Under the pieces are notes generated by a model. That model did not search any database. It saw only the letters and a program-made list of their open reading frames with translations, and was not told where the DNA came from. Positions 8,127 to 12,072 of a DNA stretch of 12,072 nt are shown piece by piece. This DNA comes from Spirochaetaceae bacterium. Its GTDB lineage: Bacteria > Spirochaetota > Spirochaetia > Treponematales > Breznakiellaceae. The DNA lies in the NCBI GenBank assembly GCA_031265635.1, contig JAISCK010000105.1:1-12072 (forward strand). The letters run 5' to 3'. Each line of letters opens with the position of its first letter. Within the stretch, counting starts at the first letter, position 1. A program made the translations under genes and the position numbers.

Positions 8127-8153
8127 TTGAAACAGACGCTATTCTGGTATAGT
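8127..8153 (+). promoter_or_regulatory. Extended -10 promoter for the HPt/HD-GYP operon
   Basis: TTGAAA at 8127-8132 and TATAGT at 8148-8153 have a short 15-base spacer, compensated by the extended -10 motif TGG immediately before TATAGT. The -35 box lies inside a small inverted repeat CTGTT-GA-AACAG (8124-8135), which might be an operator or chance. The transcript would start near 8160, giving a leader of about 28 bases. Confidence 0.5.
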
Positions 8154-8187
8154 ATATGAGGGGCGATTTTAGACGAGGAGGCGCTTT

Positions 8188-8556
8188 ATGCCGGATGTAA
8201 CCGGAATTAATGACGGGGAAACATATATAGATCTTGAAGAAGGTCTCAAGCGTGTTATGAACAACAAAAAGCTGTATGTAAAACTTCTTGGGAAATTCAA
8301 AGATGAGACCAGACTTGACGAACTTTTGGCCGATATTGCCGGGGGCAGCATGGAAAGCGCGCGGATCAAGGCCCATACCCTCAAGGGGGTTTCGGCCAAT
8401 CTGTCGCTGAAACGCCTGTTCCTTAAAGTCCAGGAACTCGAAGCCCAAATCAAGGAAGGCCGGGCCGATCCCGCCATGGTAGAAACTGTCAAGACCGTTT
8501 TTTCCCGGACCCTGGAAGACATAGAGAAGGTAATAGCGCAATATGGGAACGCCTGA
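8188..8556 (+). CDS. Histidine phosphotransfer (HPt) domain protein
   Basis: 122 residues, almost entirely one HPt domain. The signature KAHTLKGVSANLSL (61-74) places the phospho-accepting histidine at His63, followed by the Lys-Gly that packs beside it. The surroundings are amphipathic helices that would form the four-helix bundle. Such proteins carry phosphate between receiver domains in multi-step phosphorelays and do not hydrolyse ATP. The start is firm: GAGGAGG (8175-8181) sits six bases before the ATG. The gene overlaps the next one, a receiver-HD-GYP protein, by 14 bases, so the two are translationally linked and HPt-to-receiver transfer between them is a natural inference. No histidine kinase is present nearby, so the phosphate donor is unknown. 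Confidence 0.88.
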   Translation: MPDVTGINDGETYIDLEEGLKRVMNNKKLYVKLLGKFKDETRLDELLADIAGGSMESARIKAHTLKGVSANLSLKRLFLKVQELEAQIKEGRADPAMVETVKTVFSRTLEDIEKVIAQYGNA

Positions 8557-9607
8557 CGTGAAAGCACCTGTAGTATTGGTTGTTGATGATGTTGAAATGA
8601 ATATTCTCATCCTTGAGGAAATTCTCAAGGGCGATTACCATGTTCTGAGCGCCGGCAACGGCAGACAGGCCCTTGAAGTTATACGCCATGCCCCTGTTCT
8701 TCCCAAGATCATTCTTCTCGATATTGAAATGCCCGAAATGACCGGCAGGGAAATGTTTGACATACTCAAGTCAGACGAAGCCTTTAAGCGCATTCCGGTT
8801 ATTTTTATCACCGCCGAGAACGATTCAGAAAGCGAACTCCTTGCCGCCGGGGCGGTGGACTTTATTTCAAAGCCCTTTCTCCCCGAGATTGTAAAACTCA
8901 GGGTTAAAAACCAGATTGAACTGAAAAACTACAGCGACAGCCTTGAGGAAATGGTTGCCGAAAAAACAGCCGAGGCGACAGCCACGCTGGACAACGCCCT
9001 CCAGGGGCTTGCCAATGTCATTGAACACCGGGACCTGGAATCAGGCAGCCATGTCAAGAGGACCCAGTTGTACTGCAAGGCCCTGATTGATTATCTTATC
9101 AGCTCAAATTCGGTGTACACGGAGGAACTCAAAAAAGAAAACCCCGATATCATAGTCAAGGCCATGGCCCTCCACGATGTCGGCAAGATAGCCATACCGG
9201 ACCGCATACTGCTCAAGCCGGGAAAACTTGATTTTGATGAATTCGAAATCATGAAGACCCACACCACACGGGGCAAGGAGATAATCGCCGAACTCGGCGA
9301 CGTAAACACTTCCCTGTACCTCAGGCACTGCGAGGATATATGTTACGGCCACCACGAGCGCTGGGACGGAAAGGGCTATCCGCAGGGACTTTCGGGCGAA
9401 GAGATTCCCCTTGCCGCCCGTATCGCTTCCCTTGCCGATGTGTACGACGCCCTGGTCAGCGCCAGGGTCTACAAGGCCGCGTTCTCCTATGACGACGCGA
9501 TACGGATCATCATGGAAGGCAGGGGAACCCAGTTTGACCCCGTGCTTACCGACGCGGTGTTCAACATAAAGAAAGAATTTATCGACATATCGGAGCGTTA
9601 CAAATAG
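8543..9607 (+). CDS. Response regulator with HD-GYP c-di-GMP phosphodiesterase domain
   Basis: 354 residues. The receiver domain (about 8-125) has the acidic pair Asp15-Asp16, phospho-acceptor Asp60 in ILLDIEMP, Thr90 and Lys110 (SKPF). A helical linker (about 125-155) leads to a complete HD-GYP domain: EHRD (161-164), His170, HDVGKIAIPD (211-220), His240, HHERWDGKGYP (270-280) and ADVYDAL (298-304). All expected metal ligands and the GYP motif are present, so it should hydrolyse cyclic-di-GMP, with activity controlled by phosphorylation. In spirochaetes c-di-GMP influences motility and the cell surface, but the target here is unknown. The ATG at 8543 overlaps the HPt gene; its Shine-Dalgarno (AAGG, 12 bases upstream) is distant, so a GTG at 8558 is a possible alternative that leaves the receiver intact. 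Confidence 0.93.
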   Translation: MGTPDVKAPVVLVVDDVEMNILILEEILKGDYHVLSAGNGRQALEVIRHAPVLPKIILLDIEMPEMTGREMFDILKSDEAFKRIPVIFITAENDSESELLAAGAVDFISKPFLPEIVKLRVKNQIELKNYSDSLEEMVAEKTAEATATLDNALQGLANVIEHRDLESGSHVKRTQLYCKALIDYLISSNSVYTEELKKENPDIIVKAMALHDVGKIAIPDRILLKPGKLDFDEFEIMKTHTTRGKEIIAELGDVNTSLYLRHCEDICYGHHERWDGKGYPQGLSGEEIPLAARIASLADVYDALVSARVYKAAFSYDDAIRIIMEGRGTQFDPVLTDAVFNIKKEFIDISERYK

Positions 9608-9618
9608 CCCTTAAGTAC

Positions 9619-9647
9619 ATGACAAACCCGGCTTTATGGAGTATACT
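9619..9647 (+). promoter_or_regulatory. Promoter for ssrA
   Basis: ATGACA at 9619-9624 (five of six to TTGACA) and TATACT at 9642-9647 are separated by exactly 17 bases, close to an ideal housekeeping promoter. The expected transcription start is near 9654, about 30 bases before the mature tmRNA 5' end. It starts just after the HD-GYP stop codon, so ssrA is independently transcribed. Confidence 0.7.
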
Positions 9648-9655
9648 AAGGCTGG

Positions 9656-9678
9656 TGGCGCGGTATAAAACCGCGCCA
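9656..9678 (+). other. GC-rich hairpin in the tmRNA precursor leader
   Basis: TGGCGCGGT (9656-9664) pairs perfectly with ACCGCGCCA (9670-9678) around a five-base loop ATAAA. It lies between the predicted ssrA transcription start and the mature 5' end at 9685. No T-run follows, so a terminator for the upstream gene is unlikely. It could guide 5' processing of the precursor or protect its end. Confidence 0.5.
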
Positions 9679-9769
9679 TAACCCGGGGGTGCACCGGTTT
9701 CGACTGGTACGGTTCGGGGTGCAGGCTGCAGATGGAGTGCCGATCTCCTGATTCGGCAAAAATTTAACT

Positions 9770-9808
9770 GCCAACAACGACAGTTACGATTACGCCTTAG
9801 CTGCGTAA
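9770..9808 (+). other. tmRNA tag reading frame (ANNDSYDYALAA-stop)
   Basis: The resume codon is GCC at 9770-9772. Twelve codons follow to TAA at 9806-9808, spelling A-N-N-D-S-Y-D-Y-A-L-A-A. The C-terminal ALAA is the protease recognition end shared by most bacterial tags. The NDSYDY core is the form I associate with treponemes, which supports the organism assignment. Confidence 0.9.
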
Positions 9809-10002
9809 CCGCGTGGAACCCTTCCGCCGCCTTGAGGAAGGACTTCCGCGTCGCAATCAGGGCTGGCCGTAATTCCGGTTCCGAACGGGTTGCGGCGAGA
9901 ACCAGACGGATACGGACGGGCCGCGTGCCGCGCAGCCAAGCCCGCCCCGACAATATAATGCGCGGCTAAATCTGTAGAAGCCTGTATTCCGCGTATCAGG
10001 AC

Positions 10003-10027
10003 GCGGGTTCGATTCCCGCCACCTCCA
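10003..10027 (+). other. Probable attachment site (attL) in the 3' end of ssrA
   Basis: The T-arm and acceptor 3' strand of ssrA form the usual integration target of tyrosine recombinases that use tRNA or tmRNA genes. Immediately beyond A10027 the DNA becomes AT-rich, and a recombinase gene follows in the same orientation. The tmRNA remains complete, as expected when the element carries a copy of the 3' end. The matching direct repeat (attR) would lie at the far end of the element, outside the window, so exact core boundaries cannot be set. Confidence 0.6.
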
Positions 10028-10030
10028 AAT

Positions 10031-10062
10031 TTTATACAAAAAATCTATGATTTTTGTATAAA
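10031..10062. repeat. Perfect 12-base inverted repeat beside ssrA
   Basis: TTTATACAAAAA (10031-10042) is the exact reverse complement of TTTTTGTATAAA (10051-10062), with an 8-base centre. It starts four bases after the tmRNA 3' end. It may be a recombinase core-type binding site pair; an AT-rich terminator for ssrA is the alternative, though no T-run follows the stem. Confidence 0.6.
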
Positions 10063-10081
10063 TATGTTGGTTTTATAGACC

Positions 10082-10114
10082 TTTCTGTATATTTATACCT
10101 AAAATATACGGAAA
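10082..10114. repeat. Second inverted repeat in the integrase upstream region
   Basis: TTTCTGTATATTT (10082-10094) is the reverse complement of AAATATACGGAAA (10102-10114) at 12 of 13 positions, with a seven-base centre. Its arms resemble those of the repeat at 10031-10062 (both contain a TTTnTGTATA core), suggesting binding sites for the same protein, perhaps the recombinase. Confidence 0.5.
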
Positions 10115-10126
10115 AAGAGCAGGACG

Positions 10127-10154
10127 GACCCACTTTTTTAGACCCAATTTTTCC
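10127..10154 (+). repeat. Tandem imperfect 14-base direct repeat GACCCA + T-run
   Basis: GACCCACTTTTTTA (10127-10140) is followed directly by GACCCAATTTTTCC (10141-10154): 11 of 14 positions match at a period of 14. Short tandem direct repeats near an integrase gene can be arm-type binding sites for its N-terminal domain. That role is conjecture. Confidence 0.35.
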
Positions 10155-10178
10155 CCAAACCTCCCTTTACGCTTATTC

Positions 10179-10194
10179 TGGGGTATTTACCCCA
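10179..10194. promoter_or_regulatory. 16-base perfect palindrome upstream of the integrase, possible operator
   Basis: TGGGGTA-TT-TACCCCA is perfectly symmetrical apart from the two central T residues. It ends 18 bases before the integrase ATG and just before its ribosome binding site. The position suits a repressor operator or a translational hairpin covering the start region. Both are inferences. Confidence 0.45.
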
Positions 10195-10212
10195 TTACCA
10201 AGAGGGCGTAAA

Positions 10213-11781
10213 ATGCTTGATCGTATCCTGTTAGAAAATGTAGAGCAGACAAGGCGGTTATTGCTAAGACAGCAGATTGAACTTGCCAAGCGGTTAAGGG
10301 AGATTGAAAAACTGATGCCTAAAAAGAGGGCAAAAGAAGATTATACCATTTTCAAGCAAAAGCGGAAAAAGGAAGGATTTGTCTATTGTGCCCGCTACTA
10401 TGTCAAGGGCAAGGTATTACCTACAAAGTTTAGTTTGAAAACCACGGATTTTGAGATCGCCGAAAAAAGGGCGGTCGCGTGGAAAGATTCGTTTCTTGCC
10501 AACTATGGCAAAAGAGGGGATTATGGTTGTCCTTTTTATAACCTCTTATCTGGTTATTACGCGGAAGATTCAAAATACTTAGCGGAGTCTTTGCTAACCA
10601 AAAGGCAGATAAGCAAAAAACTAATAAAAGGATATAATAGTTTTATTAACAATTATTTCATACCTTTTTTGAAACAGGAAGGCGTAAGAAAAATAGAAAA
10701 TCTTAAACCAGAAAAAATCTTAAAGTTTGGCGGTTGGTTAAGGGAAACAAAAAACTTAACCGCCAAAACCATTAACAATTATATGAATGGTTCTATTAAG
10801 CAAGCGCTGGATTTTTTGTACTTGAAAGAAAAAATACAATACAATCCTTTTAGTCAGGGAATAAATACCAATCTTATAGCAATAAAAGGTGAAGTCAAAA
10901 GACGGCAGATTTATCCAGTCAATAGGCTTTTTGATGTTTTATATGAACCTAATCTATGGATTTTAGGTAAATCAAAAAATGATTTGGAAAAACCGAAAGA
11001 AAAACAGATAAAGCGGAAAAAATACCTGTTATGCCTTATCTCCGCCACTACCGGATTACGGGCGGGAGAAGTGTTTATGCTGAAAAAATCCAGTATCGAA
11101 AAGGTAGGTGGAATCTATTTTCTAAAAATAGATAACAGCAGATTAGATAATAGCGGAGTAAAAACCGAAAACGCCTACCGGCGCGTTCCGCTTCACAATT
11201 TTGTCTATAACGCTATCAATGATTATATCGAAAAAATGAATATAACAAGTGATTATCTTTTCTTTTCCGGCAAGAGGAAAACCCAAAACGGAACCATTTT
11301 TATAGAAGCGTATAAGCAATGCGGAATACACTGCGGATATACGGAAAATGAAATAAAGAAAAACAATGTAGATTTTCATTCTTTCCGCCACTTCTACCGG
11401 ACTATTTTAAGTCAAGGCGGAGTATCAAAAGACCTTGTTGCCTATTTTATGGGACACGCCAAGAATATGAGCGATATGGAAGACCGCTATAACAACATTG
11501 AAGAGGTAGGGAACGATATAAGCGACATTAAATTGCTTGCCGATAACGCCAAGAAAGTCATAGACATTTTGAGCGGACATTTTAATAATTCTTTTTTACG
11601 CCACATTGAAGAACACGACCAACAGATTTTATATTTAGAGGAAAAAGAAGTAGAACTTACAAACGCCAAAAACGCAAAAATTAAATACTGGACTTATGTT
11701 ATACAAGGATATGAAAACTTTATTGACTTTGAATCAAAAAAACTTATTGATGATGATGTAAGAAAAAATAAAAAAGAATAA
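10213..11781 (+). CDS. Tyrosine recombinase (phage/element integrase)
   Basis: 522 residues from the ATG at 10213, preceded by AGAGGG (10201-10206). The frame stays open back to a TTG at 10054, adding 53 residues, but that part runs through the repeat cluster and has no evident ribosome site. Domains: a coiled-coil-like basic N-terminus (1-45); a segment like an arm-binding domain, YCARYYVKGKVLPTKFSLKTT (about 58-78); a SAM-like core-binding domain (about 107-210); and the catalytic domain with TGLRAGEV (Arg283), Lys317, HSFRHFY (His389, Arg392), MGHAK (His415) and nucleophile Tyr426 in MEDRY. All catalytic residues are present, so it should be active in integration and excision. About 96 residues follow the Tyr, with a coiled-coil-like stretch near 467-490, longer than usual. 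AT-rich codon use (many AAA, TTA, ATA) differs from upstream genes, consistent with transfer. Its location just downstream of ssrA indicates ssrA-specific integration. Confidence 0.93.
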   Translation: MLDRILLENVEQTRRLLLRQQIELAKRLREIEKLMPKKRAKEDYTIFKQKRKKEGFVYCARYYVKGKVLPTKFSLKTTDFEIAEKRAVAWKDSFLANYGKRGDYGCPFYNLLSGYYAEDSKYLAESLLTKRQISKKLIKGYNSFINNYFIPFLKQEGVRKIENLKPEKILKFGGWLRETKNLTAKTINNYMNGSIKQALDFLYLKEKIQYNPFSQGINTNLIAIKGEVKRRQIYPVNRLFDVLYEPNLWILGKSKNDLEKPKEKQIKRKKYLLCLISATTGLRAGEVFMLKKSSIEKVGGIYFLKIDNSRLDNSGVKTENAYRRVPLHNFVYNAINDYIEKMNITSDYLFFSGKRKTQNGTIFIEAYKQCGIHCGYTENEIKKNNVDFHSFRHFYRTILSQGGVSKDLVAYFMGHAKNMSDMEDRYNNIEEVGNDISDIKLLADNAKKVIDILSGHFNNSFLRHIEEHDQQILYLEEKEVELTNAKNAKIKYWTYVIQGYENFIDFESKKLIDDDVRKNKKE

Positions 11782-11841
11782 TGTTTATCGACTCCTATAT
11801 CTCTCTTTGAAATTAAGTTAAATAATAGAGTAATAGAATAT

Positions 11842-12072
11842 ATGATAAAAATGGCAAATAGATTTCTAAGTGAACTTCCTACCCTGGCCGCAACTGGCGT
11901 AGATTTTAATACAATCTCCCAAGAGATACAGCGGATAATAGCGGAAAATCCGAAATGGCAGAATAAATGGGATACCTTTTATAGCGGGGAGGCGGGAACG
12001 CTCCTCACGGAGTTTATGGCGTTTATCGCCGACAATCTCGCTATTAAGATCGACGCAATGATAAACGAATTA
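11842..12072 (+). CDS. N-terminal part of a phage baseplate wedge/J-like protein
   Basis: The frame is open from ATG at 11842 to the window edge, giving 77 residues of a longer protein; a second ATG at 11851 is an alternative start. The sequence NKWDTFYSGEAGTLLTEFMA followed by FIADNLAIKIDAMINEL (about 41-77) matches the pattern at the N-terminus of contractile-tail baseplate wedge proteins (gp6/J-like): a Trp-rich turn, 'G-x-x-L-x-E-x-x-A', then a helix with Arg/Lys-Ile-Asp and a terminal Glu. Such proteins form the wedge around the tail hub of myophages, R-type tailocins and contractile injection systems. The gene begins 60 bases after the integrase stop, same strand, with no strong ribosome binding site visible. 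The stretch is too short to separate phage from tailocin use, and the family call rests on a pattern rather than a full domain. Confidence 0.5.
   Translation, partial: MIKMANRFLSELPTLAATGVDFNTISQEIQRIIAENPKWQNKWDTFYSGEAGTLLTEFMAFIADNLAIKIDAMINEL

Larger units (their letters stand above)
9685..10027 (+). ncRNA. ssrA: Transfer-messenger RNA (tmRNA)
   Basis: About 343 nt. tmRNA rescues stalled ribosomes: it is charged with alanine, then supplies a short reading frame tagging the unfinished protein for degradation. The 5' GGGGGTG (9685-9691) pairs with CACCTCC (10020-10026), including one G-U pair, to form the acceptor stem with discriminator A10027. The 5' segment GGTTTCGACTGG is the conserved tmRNA start, and the T-arm is GCGGG-TTCGATT-CCCGC (10003-10019). 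The tag frame reads ANNDSYDYALAA and ends in TAA at 9806-9808. The middle (about 9810-9960) is GC-rich and carries several complementary stretches expected of the pseudoknots, which I did not fold fully. The 3' CCA is not encoded (AAA follows the CTCC), so it must be added by the CCA enzyme. The 3' end is also the junction with the AT-rich integrase-bearing segment. Confidence 0.95.

Noticed and set aside
8124..8135. CTGTTGAAACAG as a LexA/SOS box
   Set aside because: The half-sites CTGT and ACAG are separated by four bases rather than the eight of the E. coli box, and the genes downstream are signalling genes.
7555..8628. Long minus-strand frame of 357 codons covering the HPt gene
   Set aside because: Only the last 166 residues show membrane-protein character; the first 191 are antisense to a well-supported HPt gene and its promoter.
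9579..9953. 124-codon minus-strand frame over ssrA
   Set aside because: It lies antisense to the structured tmRNA and has no protein-like features.
11807..11836. TTGAAA / TAATAG as promoter of the baseplate-like gene
   Set aside because: Transcription would start at or after the ATG at 11842; in AT-rich DNA such matches are common by chance.

Overview
The window looks like spirochaete DNA, most probably Treponema or a close relative. The best evidence is the tmRNA, whose tag reads ANNDSYDYALAA, the form I associate with treponemes. Gene content (a plant/cyanobacterial-type GlgC, the MrfA/MrfB pair, an HPt plus HD-GYP pair) and the moderately high GC of the core fit, but species cannot be fixed from sequence alone. 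This assignment is inference.

Layout. 1-164: 3' end of a PIN-domain gene (+), cut by the window edge. 193-1464: glgC (-), ADP-glucose synthesis. 1613-5477: mrfA then yprB/mrfB (+), an SF2 helicase and a DnaQ-like exonuclease separated by one base, a DNA-damage repair pair. 5518-8055: a COG2426-type membrane protein followed by a UvrD/Rep/PcrA helicase, both (-), convergent with mrfAB. 8188-9607: HPt protein overlapping a response regulator with an HD-GYP domain (+), a phosphorelay output that should degrade cyclic-di-GMP. 9685-10027: ssrA (tmRNA) with its own promoter and a hairpin in its leader. 10028 to the end: a visibly AT-richer segment that begins at the 3' end of ssrA. It holds a cluster of inverted repeats, a complete tyrosine recombinase (10213-11781), and the start of a protein resembling contractile-tail baseplate wedge/J proteins (11842 onward, cut by the edge).

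The left 10 kb is ordinary chromosomal housekeeping DNA: glycogen precursor synthesis, DNA repair and unwinding, c-di-GMP signalling and ribosome rescue. The right 2 kb is the left end of an integrated element that used ssrA as attachment site and left the tmRNA intact. An integrase followed within 61 bases by a co-oriented baseplate-like gene, with no repressor or early genes between, is the least ordinary feature here. It could be a prophage, a tail-like particle locus or a rearranged remnant, and only the sequence to the right can decide.

No rRNA, tRNA, insertion sequence or CRISPR array was seen. No gene-free stretch exceeds 300 bases; the longest is 10028-10212 (185 bases), and it is full of symmetrical elements described below.
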